Shown here one piece after another: positions 14,072-21,451 of a stretch of DNA of 25,172 nt. Numbering within the stretch: the stretch's first letter is position 1; every line of letters begins with the position of its first letter. The translations under genes were made by a program, and so were the position numbers. The stretch spans positions 1 to 25,172 of the forward strand of contig CAYYZY010000115.1 in NCBI GenBank assembly GCA_964475955.1. The letters run 5' to 3'. The DNA is from DATKZH01 sp964475955. Its GTDB lineage: Bacteria > Planctomycetota > Planctomycetia > Pirellulales > Thermoguttaceae. The notes beneath the pieces were generated by a model. That model searched no databases and was not told the DNA's origin. It saw only the letters and a list, made by a program, of their open reading frames with translations.

Positions 14072-16657
14072 TCATCGCTTCTTCTTTTTCTTCTTTTTGT
14101 TCCCGCGCTGGCTTCGCCCACGCGTGGGCTCACGATCCGGCAACGGGATCGGCAAGGGGCCTCCGCGCGCGGCCCGGTCGAGCACCTCCTCCGGATCGAG
14201 CCCCATGGCTTGGCACGCCTCGGCGAACATGGCGAACATTTCGCCGGGCGACATTCCTTCGAGGGGATCGTCGTCGGGTTCGGGGCCCTCGCCGGGGAAC
14301 CGACCGCCGAAGGGACCGGCGAAAGGACTGCCGAAGGGGCCGCCGAACGGGGCATCGTACTCGTCGCACTCGTCGTACTCGTCGTACAGGTCCGGAAGCG
14401 GCCCCATCCCGACACCCTCGAGAAACGCCCGGAAGTGCTTCGCCCGCTCGGCGACCGCGGCGGCCCTCGGGTCTTGCGAGCCTTCGCCCAACTTCGCGGC
14501 TTGTTCGAAGCACATCCGCGCGTGCGGTCGGTTGCAGTCGAAAGGCCCCTTGGCCAGCTCCCTCTCGCCGAGGAGGCCGTGGAACACGGGGTCTTGGGGG
14601 AACTGTTTGCGGCCCTTGCGCGCCAACTTCTCCAGGAGCTCCCACTCGTCCTTTTCCTCGGGCGGACCGATTAACCCGCGCAGGAAGAGGCACGCGCTGC
14701 GCAGATCGTCGCGACGCCACTTCACCCGGGAGCAGCGCCGAACGTAGGCCAGCACGTTCTTCAGGTGGTCCGCTCGGCCCCGATACTCGACATCGCCCGC
14801 CACGTACGCCGCCATGGTCTCGCTCATCAGGCCCGCCGTCTCGCTTTGGCACCGCTTCTTCAGCGCCGCCTTCCACTGGCGTTGGAAGCCCGACCTGGCC
14901 GTGCGCGACAGATCGTAGCGGGTGGACTCGATCGCGAGGACGAGCAGGGCGGGCGTCGGCTCGCCGTTTTGGCCCTTCGCCCGCTCGACCAACTCCTCGC
15001 CCAGGTCGAAGTTGCGGGCCTTCAACTCGAAGAGGGCCTTGCGGGCGAGCAGGTAGTAGGCGTCTTGCGCGGAGGGTTTCACGCGGTCGGCCGCGGCGAA
15101 CGCCTGGCGGCCCCTCTCCCACTCCTTGCGAAGCGCGTGGTGCCGCGCGGTCCCCACGTGGCTCGCCCAAACCAGCTCGATGATCTCGGGGTTGGCCGGC
15201 TTGAGGCGATGGGCCTTCCGTGCGTATTCCAGGGCAGCAAAACAATCGTCGCGCTTCTGGTAGTGGCGCGCGAGGAACTTCAGCGCGTCGACGTCGTCCG
15301 GAAACCGTTCCAACAGCCTTCGGTAGGTTTCGGCGGCCTCCTCCGACTGGTCCCAATCGAGCTGGGCCTGCGCCAGCGACTGGTAGCCCGCGAGGTAATC
15401 GGGGGCCAGCCGCAAGCAGTTCTCGAAGCACTGAATGGCCCGGTCCTGCCCCCCTTCGGTATCCCCAACAAAGGGCCGCAGCGACGGCGGGACCGGAGCG
15501 GACTGCGCGGCGAGCATCTCGCCGAGCCGCTCCCAAATGAGCGCTTTGGCCAAGTTCCGCTCGGCGGGGGCGAAGCACTCCACGCCGTCGAGATCGTCGA
15601 GGTAGCGAAGCCAATGGGCTTCGGCCTGCCCCTCGTCGTCGTTCTTGGGGTGCTCGGCCAGCAGGGCTTCGGCCCGGTTCCAATGCGGGTCGATCGGCAG
15701 CGGGTGGGCGCAGGAGCGGAGATCGGCGAAGTGCAAGGCGTCCCCATGGTACACGGTTTGATCGTGGAGGATGGCCACCAGCCGCTCGGCCAGGGTGGCA
15801 TCGAGCCGCCGCAGGGCCGGGAGGGACTTGCCCAGGCTCGCCACGGCGTTCTTCCAGCGTCCCGCGGCGAGATGATCCCGCAGGTCGTACAAGTCGGACA
15901 GGACCGGCCCGCCCAGCGTCTCGCTGGTGAGCTGACCCAGCCCCCGCTTGACCTGGGGGTCGTTCCGATCGGCCGAAGCGGGATCGGCCATCGCGCGCAG
16001 CGAGCGGGCGATTCGCGCGGGAAGACGGTCCGCGTCGAGCCGGTCCCAGTTGGCCTGCATCTCCGAGGCGTCGTCGCGGTAGTACGCGGCCAGGCCGCGC
16101 ACCAGGAGCTTCCAGTCGGCGAACGGGGAACTGCGGCCGATGCCCTTGAGCCGGGCGAGCGCCCCGTTTTCGTCCTCCTCGCCTAACGCCTCCAGCGCCG
16201 CGCGAACGGCCGCCGCGCCCTCCCGGATGCCGGGCAACGACGCGGGGGCGTCGGCCGGCCGGACCACCGCATGGTCGGCCGCGGCAGTCAGCAACCGGGG
16301 GTCGGCTTCCGCGGCCGACTCAGCCCCGTCGGCAAGCCCCCGATCGAGCAGGCCCACGGCGACCAGCAGCGGGGGCAGTTCGCGCCGGACCGCCGGCTCG
16401 GTCACGCCCAGCTCGAGCAACGCCTCCAAGGCCGAGCGGCCGGCGTCGCGCATTCCGGATCGGAGCAGATCGTCGGCCCGGGCGAGGTAGGCGCGCTCGA
16501 GAAGCCGATGGTGCTCGTCGCTCGGCTGTTGCCGGTAGCAGACCTTGGCCTGCTTCAGCGCCTGCTTGAATTCCCGCTTCGAAAGCGCCCGTTCCGCTTG
16601 CTGACGGAGCCCCGGGGCCGCTGCCCGTCGCTTACGCCTCTTACTCTTAGTGGCCAT
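14072..16657 (-). CDS. Large TPR protein with Gly/Phe-rich segment and Lys-rich tail, first gene of the Hsp70 operon
   Basis: This 861-residue protein starts at an ATG with GGAAG 7 bases upstream. It has no signal peptide, so it is cytoplasmic. It begins with a basic stretch (KSKRRKRR), continues with helical repeats, and has clear TPRs at about residues 400-497 (AIQCFENCLRLAPDYLAGYQ, SEEAAETYRRLLERFPDDVD, CFAALEYARKAHRLKPANPE). Further helical repeats run to about 740. Residues 755-768 are acidic (DLYDEYDECDEYD), 769-791 are Gly/Phe-rich (PFGGPFGSPFAGPFGGRFPG), a helix MSPGEMFAMFAEACQAMGL follows, and the protein ends in KKKKKKKR. TPR proteins often bind Hsp70 tails or clients. Its place in the operon suggests a scaffold or client adaptor. 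I do not recognise a named family. Confidence 0.85.
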   Translation of the reverse strand: MATKSKRRKRRAAAPGLRQQAERALSKREFKQALKQAKVCYRQQPSDEHHRLLERAYLARADDLLRSGMRDAGRSALEALLELGVTEPAVRRELPPLLVAVGLLDRGLADGAESAAEADPRLLTAAADHAVVRPADAPASLPGIREGAAAVRAALEALGEEDENGALARLKGIGRSSPFADWKLLVRGLAAYYRDDASEMQANWDRLDADRLPARIARSLRAMADPASADRNDPQVKRGLGQLTSETLGGPVLSDLYDLRDHLAAGRWKNAVASLGKSLPALRRLDATLAERLVAILHDQTVYHGDALHFADLRSCAHPLPIDPHWNRAEALLAEHPKNDDEGQAEAHWLRYLDDLDGVECFAPAERNLAKALIWERLGEMLAAQSAPVPPSLRPFVGDTEGGQDRAIQCFENCLRLAPDYLAGYQSLAQAQLDWDQSEEAAETYRRLLERFPDDVDALKFLARHYQKRDDCFAALEYARKAHRLKPANPEIIELVWASHVGTARHHALRKEWERGRQAFAAADRVKPSAQDAYYLLARKALFELKARNFDLGEELVERAKGQNGEPTPALLVLAIESTRYDLSRTARSGFQRQWKAALKKRCQSETAGLMSETMAAYVAGDVEYRGRADHLKNVLAYVRRCSRVKWRRDDLRSACLFLRGLIGPPEEKDEWELLEKLARKGRKQFPQDPVFHGLLGERELAKGPFDCNRPHARMCFEQAAKLGEGSQDPRAAAVAERAKHFRAFLEGVGMGPLPDLYDEYDECDEYDAPFGGPFGSPFAGPFGGRFPGEGPEPDDDPLEGMSPGEMFAMFAEACQAMGLDPEEVLDRAARGGPLPIPLPDREPTRGRSQRGNKKKKKKKR
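14285..14353 (-). other. Gly/Phe-rich segment inside the TPR protein
   Basis: Residues 769-791 repeat the unit PFGGPFGSPFAGPFGG. In class A and B J proteins such a G/F linker follows the J domain and modulates Hsp70. Here the small J protein lacks it and the neighbouring TPR protein has it. Confidence 0.6.
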
Positions 16658-16966
16658 GGCGAACTTCCGTGTCCTGGGCTTCCGGACGTAGACGAATCTG
16701 TCGGCGTGCTATCATTGCTAGCAGATTGCGGCCGGTCTTTCAATCCCCGCAGGCGTCCGAGGCTGGCGCTGCCGTCGCGGCCGGCTCGCGGCTGCGGAGT
16801 CGCCGATTCCCGGTCCACCCCTCCCACGAGGCGAGTGGCCGGGGCGGCCGACGCAAATACAAATCATAACGGGAATGTCGGAATCTGAAAGTGCGATTTG
16901 GCGGATTTCGGGAAGTTGGGCGCGTGGGCGAACCCCGCGGCGCGGGGAAGATCCTCCGGCTGCCGG
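16658..16966. other. 309-bp spacer between the sigma-54 activator gene and the Hsp70 operon
   Basis: No gene is visible. On the minus strand it holds a possible stop hairpin for the activator gene (CCCCGC/GCGGGG, 16933-16947, followed by TTCGCCC), a weak -10-like TATGAT (16863-16868), and a better promoter candidate near 16715-16743. I looked for a sigma-54 site (GG-N10-GC with TGGCAC/TTGC) and found none convincing. Confidence 0.5.
16715..16743 (-). promoter_or_regulatory. Candidate sigma-70 promoter of the Hsp70 operon with overlapping inverted repeat
   Basis: On the minus strand TTGAAA (16738-16743), 17 bases, then TAGCAA (16715-16720) preceded by TGC (extended -10). It lies about 58 bases before the TPR gene start. 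An inverted repeat TGCTA-N7-TAGCA (16707-16723) covers the -10, a place where an operator could act. It is not the CIRCE sequence of HrcA. Confidence 0.35.
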
Positions 16967-18904
16967 CTACGTGGGGACGGGCATGTCGAGCTGGCGCATC
17001 TTGCGGTACAGGTTCGACCGGTGCAGCCCCATCAGCGAGGCCGCCTCGCTCATGTTCCCGTTCGCCTGTTCGATCGCCCGCCGGATGTAGTCGACCTGGA
17101 ACTGGTGCGTCGCCTCGGCGAGCGTTCGGTCGACGGCCGTCATCGGAGTCGTTCCGCCGCGAGGCGAGAGGATGAAGGCGAGGTCCTCCGCCTCGATGCG
17201 GTCCTCCGTGGATAGATAGGCCAATCGCTCCATCAGGTTCCGCAGCTCGCGCACGTTGCCCGGCCAAGGGTGGGCTTCCAGGCGTTTGCGGGCGTCTTCG
17301 GAGAACTCGGGCACGCTGCGGCGGGCCTTCCGGGAGAAGTCTTCGAGGAAGTGGCGGGCCAGGAGCATGACGTCGCCGGGCCGCTCGCGAAGCGGCGGAA
17401 GCTCGAGCGTGACCACGTTGAGGCGGAAGTAGAGGTCTTCGCGAAACCGCTTCTGGCGGACCATTTCGGCCAGGTCCTGGTTGGTGGCCGCGACGACCCG
17501 GGCCTCGGTGGGAATGGGGGTCGAACCGCCGACGCGCACCAGCACACGTTCCTCGAGCACGCGGAGCAGCTTGGCCTGGCAGCTCAGGCTCAAATCGCCG
17601 ATTTCGTCGAGGAAGAGGGTGCCGTCGGCCGCCAGCTCGAACTTGCCCTGGCGGGTATCGCGCGCGTCGGTGAAGGCCCCCTTCTCGTGGCCGAACAACT
17701 CGCTCTCGGCCAGGGTATCGGGAATCGCGGCGCAGTTGACCGCCACGAACGGCTTCCCGCGCCGCCCGCTCAGATAGTGGATCGATTGGGCCACCACCTC
17801 CTTGCCGGTGCCGTTCTCGCCCAGGATGAGCACGGCCAGGTCGGTGTCGGCCACGCGGCGGACGATCGATCGCAACGCCTCGATGGCCGGGCTCTCCCCG
17901 ATCAGCCGGACCCGCTCGGCCGCCTGCTCGGTGATCTGGCGGCTGGTCGAAAGGAGGTTCTCGCGATCCCGGGCGTTCTCCAGGGCGACCGCCGCGTGGC
18001 CGGCCAACTCGACCAGGGCCGCCTCGTCCTCCGCGGAAAATCCGCCCGAGAGGCTGTTGACCAGCTCAAACGCCCCGAACATCTCGCCGGATCGCCCGCG
18101 CATGGGCACGCACAGGAGCGTTCTCGTCTGGTAGCCCAACTGCGAATCGACCTGGCGGTCGATTCTCTCCGGCTCGGTGGCGGCGTCGACGCGCAACGGC
18201 TCGCCGGTGCGGATCACCTGGCCGACCACGCCGCGGTCGTCGGGGATGCGCAGTTCGCCGTCGTCGATGCCCAGCGCGGGGCGGCCGACGAGCGTGTGGG
18301 TGCGCCGGTCCCAGAGGAAGATGCTGGCCCGGTCGGCGCCCAGCAGTTGCGTTGCGGCCTCCGCCATCTGAACCAGGAGGGGAACGACCTCCCGGGCCTG
18401 GTTCCACTGGTTGGCGATTTCGAGGGTCTTTTCCAGCCGTTCGATGCGCCGCCGGTCGCGATGGCGGCGATCCACCGCGGCGAGTCCCTGCGCGAGGATC
18501 GGACCGAGCGCGTCGAGCGTCACCAGGGACTTCCGCGCCTCCGGCTCCCCGCAATGGAGCACCAGCGCGCCGGCCGTGCGACCTCCGGCCGAAGGAATCG
18601 CGGCGGCCGCCCAACCGTCGTCTGCGCCGGGGGCCTCGCGATCGAGCACCTCGGCCAGAAGCTCGGCAGGCAGCGGTCGGCCGCCACCCGCTTGGGCAAT
18701 CGCGGTCCACTGCCCCCTCCGCGCCGCGGCCAGGGCGATGAAATCCCCGCCGACGGCCGAAAGGATCGCCGGCAGCCCCGCGTTCAGGTAACCGGTGGAG
18801 TCTTCCGCTTTGCTCGCCCGCCAGAGCAGCTCCGAGGCAAGCGACGCCAACTGCGGATGGTCGCCAAGGCGGTCAAGCGCCTGCGGGCTGAGGGGCCAAT
18901 CCAT
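16967..18904 (-). CDS. Sigma-54 activator (bEBP) with GAF sensor domain
   Basis: This 645-residue protein starts at an ATG with GGAG 8 bases upstream. Residues 1-145 are an unassigned, possibly GAF-like region. Residues about 171-310 are a GAF domain (TQLLGADRASIFLWDRRTHT, DRGVVGQVIRTGEPLRV, TRTLLCVPM). The AAA+ domain has Walker A GENGTGKE (363-370 region), Walker B GTLFLDEIGDL (about 428-438) and FREDLYFRLN with arginine fingers (487-496). The sigma-54 contact loop reads GAFTDA (409-414) instead of GAFTGA. A Fis-type helix-turn-helix closes it (NMSEAASLMGLHRSNLYRKM). It should bind DNA and drive sigma-54 promoter opening in response to a small ligand. It lies upstream of and in line with the Hsp70 operon, but its targets are not known. 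Confidence 0.9.
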   Translation of the reverse strand: MDWPLSPQALDRLGDHPQLASLASELLWRASKAEDSTGYLNAGLPAILSAVGGDFIALAAARRGQWTAIAQAGGGRPLPAELLAEVLDREAPGADDGWAAAAIPSAGGRTAGALVLHCGEPEARKSLVTLDALGPILAQGLAAVDRRHRDRRRIERLEKTLEIANQWNQAREVVPLLVQMAEAATQLLGADRASIFLWDRRTHTLVGRPALGIDDGELRIPDDRGVVGQVIRTGEPLRVDAATEPERIDRQVDSQLGYQTRTLLCVPMRGRSGEMFGAFELVNSLSGGFSAEDEAALVELAGHAAVALENARDRENLLSTSRQITEQAAERVRLIGESPAIEALRSIVRRVADTDLAVLILGENGTGKEVVAQSIHYLSGRRGKPFVAVNCAAIPDTLAESELFGHEKGAFTDARDTRQGKFELAADGTLFLDEIGDLSLSCQAKLLRVLEERVLVRVGGSTPIPTEARVVAATNQDLAEMVRQKRFREDLYFRLNVVTLELPPLRERPGDVMLLARHFLEDFSRKARRSVPEFSEDARKRLEAHPWPGNVRELRNLMERLAYLSTEDRIEAEDLAFILSPRGGTTPMTAVDRTLAEATHQFQVDYIRRAIEQANGNMSEAASLMGLHRSNLYRKMRQLDMPVPT

Positions 18905-18974
18905 GATGGGGCTCCGCGGGAGAGTCCATGGGACCGCGCTGTGACCTCGAAATGAGGACATCTCCACGGTGCGT

Positions 18975-19003
18975 ATTCTACACGATTGACGTCATTTTGA
19001 TAA
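18975..19003 (-). promoter_or_regulatory. Candidate sigma-70 promoter of the sigma-54 activator gene
   Basis: On the minus strand TTATCA (18998-19003), 17 bases, then TAGAAT (18975-18980): four and five matches to the -35 and -10 consensus. It lies about 70 bases before the start codon, in a locally AT-rich patch that stands out in this GC-rich DNA. Confidence 0.45.
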
Positions 19004-19031
19004 CGGCCTTTGAGTTGGATCGATCTTTGGT

Positions 19032-19114
19032 CGTGCCTGTAGGACGGAATGGTATTCCGTCCCACCAACGCTGGGCGCGTCGTGCCTGTGAGACGGAATG
19101 ACATTCCGTCCCAC
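19032..19114. repeat. Two direct copies of a palindromic element, GGACGGAAT...ATTCCGTCC
   Basis: Each copy begins CGTGCCTGT and ends ATTCCGTCCCAC (19032-19065 and 19081-19114, 49 bp apart). Copy 1 has stem GGACGGAAT/ATTCCGTCC with loop GGT (19042-19062). Copy 2 has stem GACGGAATG/CATTCCGTC with a one-base loop (19092-19110). The arms differ between copies by compensating changes near the loop. It could be a dispersed repeat or a pair of operators in the divergent promoter region. Confidence 0.75.
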
Positions 19115-19222
19115 GAAACGGGGCGGTGTCGTACGAAACGTGCGTTCATCGGGCGGAGGACGGCCCGAAACACCCCTAACCTTCTCGTGTTTCCCAGATT
19201 CCCCCGACGCCCGAAGCAGGCC

Positions 19223-19249
19223 TTGACCCATACGGGCCATGCTGATAAT
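19223..19249 (+). promoter_or_regulatory. Candidate promoter of etfB
   Basis: TTGACC (19223-19228) and GATAAT (19244-19249) each match five of six consensus bases, but the 15-bp spacer is short. It lies about 40 bases before the etfB start. Confidence 0.3.
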
Positions 19250-19289
19250 GTCGAAAGCTTCAACATGCGGAGTCTGGGGAGCGTCTACC

Positions 19290-20204
19290 GTGCCTTACGA
19301 TAGCGTTGTGTGTGTCAAACAGGTCCCCGATACGGCCAACGTGACCGGGGACGCGATGAAGGAAGACGGAACGGTCAACCGCGGCGCGTTGCCGGCCATC
19401 TTCAACCCGGAGGACCTCCACGCCCTGGAGACTGCCCTGGAGGTCCGCGACACCTCGGGCGGGACGGTGACCGCCCTGAGCATGGGCCCCCCAAAAGCGG
19501 CCGATATCCTGCGAGAATGCCTCTATCGGGGGGTGGATCGCGCGATCCTACTCACCGATCGCCGCGCGGCGGCCAGCGACACACTGGCCACCAGCTACAT
19601 CTTGAGCAAGGCCGTCGAGCGGGTGGGCCGATACGACCTCGTCTTCTGCGGCCGTCAGGCGATCGACGGCGACACGGCCCAGGTCGGCCCCCAGATGGCC
19701 GAGAAACTGGGCATCCCCCAGGTGACGTATCTCGAAGCGCTGATGGGGCTCTCGGACTCGGCGGTGCGGGTGCGTCGGAACGTGGGCAACGGTTGGGAGA
19801 TCGTCGAAGCCTGTCTGCCGGCCTTGATCACGGTGATCGACACGGCCAACCAACCGCGTCCGCCCGCCGCCAAACGCGTGATGCGCTTCAAGCGGGCCCG
19901 GGTCCTGGCGGAGCTGGCCCAGGAATTGGCCGAGGAGCTCCCCGAGGCGTCGGACGACAAGCGGCGGGCCGAGGTCGCGCGCCGGGCCGAGGCGCTCGAG
20001 CAGGCCGGCCTGCTGATCCAGCAGTGGGACCTGGACCACATCGGGGCCGAGCTGGCGCGCTGCGGCATGAGCGGCTCGCCGACCAAGGTCCACCGGATCC
20101 AGTCGATCGTGCTCACCAAGGAGGGATATACCGAGATCTCCCCGAACGAAGAGGGCGTGCGCCAACTGATCCACGAGCTGGTGGTCGATCGGACGTTGGG
20201 CTGA
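19290..20204 (+). CDS. etfB: Electron transfer flavoprotein beta subunit
   Basis: EtfB pairs with EtfA to accept electrons from acyl-CoA dehydrogenases and pass them to the respiratory chain through ETF:quinone oxidoreductase. I chose the GTG at 19290 because the family begins here (PYDSVVCVKQVPDTANVTG) and GGGGAG lies about 9 bases upstream; an earlier in-frame start at 19239 adds unrelated residues. The 304-residue product shows NRGALPAIFNPEDLHALETA, VFCGRQAIDGDTAQVGPQMA (AMP-binding region) and WEIVEACLPALITVIDTANQ (signature). The C-terminal extension (about residues 205-304) is longer than in the 250-residue EtfB of many bacteria. It is the first gene of the etfB-etfA-acyl-CoA dehydrogenase cluster. 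Confidence 0.93.
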   Translation: MPYDSVVCVKQVPDTANVTGDAMKEDGTVNRGALPAIFNPEDLHALETALEVRDTSGGTVTALSMGPPKAADILRECLYRGVDRAILLTDRRAAASDTLATSYILSKAVERVGRYDLVFCGRQAIDGDTAQVGPQMAEKLGIPQVTYLEALMGLSDSAVRVRRNVGNGWEIVEACLPALITVIDTANQPRPPAAKRVMRFKRARVLAELAQELAEELPEASDDKRRAEVARRAEALEQAGLLIQQWDLDHIGAELARCGMSGSPTKVHRIQSIVLTKEGYTEISPNEEGVRQLIHELVVDRTLG

Positions 20205-20274
20205 CCGTGCGAAACGGCGTAGGCGCGGGGTCCGGGGGTTGGGGTCGAGACGAAGTCGAGGACAAGCGAAACCG

Positions 20275-21303
20275 ATGGTCGAAGTGAACCGCAAGGGCGA
20301 AGTCTGGGTGTTCGCGGAGCAGGAAGACGGCTCCCTGCACGACGTGGTGCTGGAACTGTGCGGCAAAGCCCGCGGGCTGGCCGACGAGCTGGGGGTCTCC
20401 GTGGGGGCCGTGCTGCCCGGCTCGAAATTCGGAAGTCTGCCCCAGCAACTGATCGCCCACGGGGCCGACGCCGTCTACGTCGTCGATGACGAGCGGTTGG
20501 CCCACTATCAGACCGGCTCTTACGCCCGGGCGCTCACGGCAATCATCCAGCGGCATCAGCCGCAGATCGTGATGTACGGAGCCACGCCGATCGGGCGCGA
20601 CCTGGCGCCGCGGGTGGCCTCGGCGTTACGGGCCGGCATGACGGCCGACTGCACCGATCTCCAGATCGACGACGTGCGCGAGGCGAAGACCGGCACGGTT
20701 CACGAGAAGCTCCTGCTCCAGATCCGGCCCGCCTTCGGCGGCAACATCATTGCCACGATCGTCAACTTCGACCAGTGGCCCCAGATGGCGACGGTGCGCG
20801 AGGGCGTGATGCCCTTGCGCGAGCCCGACCCTTCGCGCGAGGGCCGGGTGATCGTCGAGCCGGTCGAGATCGGCCCCGAAGACCTGGCCGTGAAGCTGAT
20901 CGAGCGGCACGTCGAGCCGCGCACCGTGAACCTCAAGGGTGCCCGGGTGATCGTGGCCGGCGGCGGCGGCGTGGGGAGCCGGGAGAATTTCGAGCTGATC
21001 CACGAGTTGGCCGGCACGATCGGCGGGGCGGTCGGTGCAAGCCGGGCGGCGGTCGACGGCGGCTTCGTGGGCAAGGACCACCAGATCGGCCAGACCGGCA
21101 CCACCGTGCGCCCGGCGCTGTACATCGCGGCGGGGATCAGCGGGGCGGTGCAGCACCGGGCGGGAATGGAAGAGTCGGCCAAGATCGTCGCCATCAACAA
21201 CGACCCTCGAGCCCCCATCTTCTCGGTCGCCCACTACGGCATCGTCGGCGACCTGGGCCGGGTGATCCCGATGATGATCAAGGCGATCCGAGAGCGAGGG
21301 TAG
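20275..21303 (+). CDS. etfA: Electron transfer flavoprotein alpha subunit
   Basis: This FAD-binding partner of EtfB has 342 residues. The ATG at 20275 gives the usual start (EVNRKGEVWVFAEQEDG). GAGGA lies some 13 bases upstream, which is farther than normal. Domain I runs to about residue 205. Domain II carries the FAD signature: VIVAGGGGVGSRENFELI, GQTGTTVRPALYIAAGISGA (about 271-291), VQHRAGM, SAKIVAINNDPRAPIFSVAH and YGIVGDLGRVIP. It follows etfB after 70 bases on the same strand and precedes the acyl-CoA dehydrogenase, its likely electron donor. The three are probably one operon. Confidence 0.95.
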   Translation: MVEVNRKGEVWVFAEQEDGSLHDVVLELCGKARGLADELGVSVGAVLPGSKFGSLPQQLIAHGADAVYVVDDERLAHYQTGSYARALTAIIQRHQPQIVMYGATPIGRDLAPRVASALRAGMTADCTDLQIDDVREAKTGTVHEKLLLQIRPAFGGNIIATIVNFDQWPQMATVREGVMPLREPDPSREGRVIVEPVEIGPEDLAVKLIERHVEPRTVNLKGARVIVAGGGGVGSRENFELIHELAGTIGGAVGASRAAVDGGFVGKDHQIGQTGTTVRPALYIAAGISGAVQHRAGMEESAKIVAINNDPRAPIFSVAHYGIVGDLGRVIPMMIKAIRERG

Positions 21304-21451
21304 AGCCCCAGGCCCGACGGCGGCGCCGCCCGAAAGCGAGGTCGACTCGAAGGCCCGAGCGATTGTGTCTCGAGCGCGCCGGTGGCCCTGGGCCGCTTCA
21401 CGCCAAACCATACATCCAATCGACGAAGTCCAACCAGGCGGGAGTCTCCTC

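Larger units (their letters stand above)
18905..19289. other. Divergent intergenic region between the activator gene and etfB
   Basis: This 385-bp spacer contains no gene. It holds a likely minus-strand promoter for the activator (18975-19003), two copies of a palindromic repeat 49 bp apart (19032-19114), and a possible plus-strand promoter for etfB (19223-19249). Confidence 0.6.

Noticed and set aside
14765..16186. 473-codon plus-strand frame opposite the TPR gene
   Set aside because: It is a codon-bias shadow; no domain and no ribosome binding site were seen.
16707..16723. CIRCE/HrcA heat-shock operator
   Set aside because: TGCTA-N7-TAGCA has too short arms and the wrong spacing for TTAGCACTC-N9-GAGTGCTAA.
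16658..16966. Sigma-54 promoter upstream of the Hsp70 operon
   Set aside because: The best GG-N10-GC match lacks TGGCAC and TTGC, so it is no better than chance in GC-rich DNA.
17270..18955. 561-codon plus-strand frame opposite the sigma-54 activator
   Set aside because: It is antisense to a clear AAA+ gene and has no family motif.
19032..19114. Short CRISPR array
   Set aside because: There are only two copies, each with its own palindrome, no further spacers and no cas gene; this fits a dispersed repeat or operator pair.
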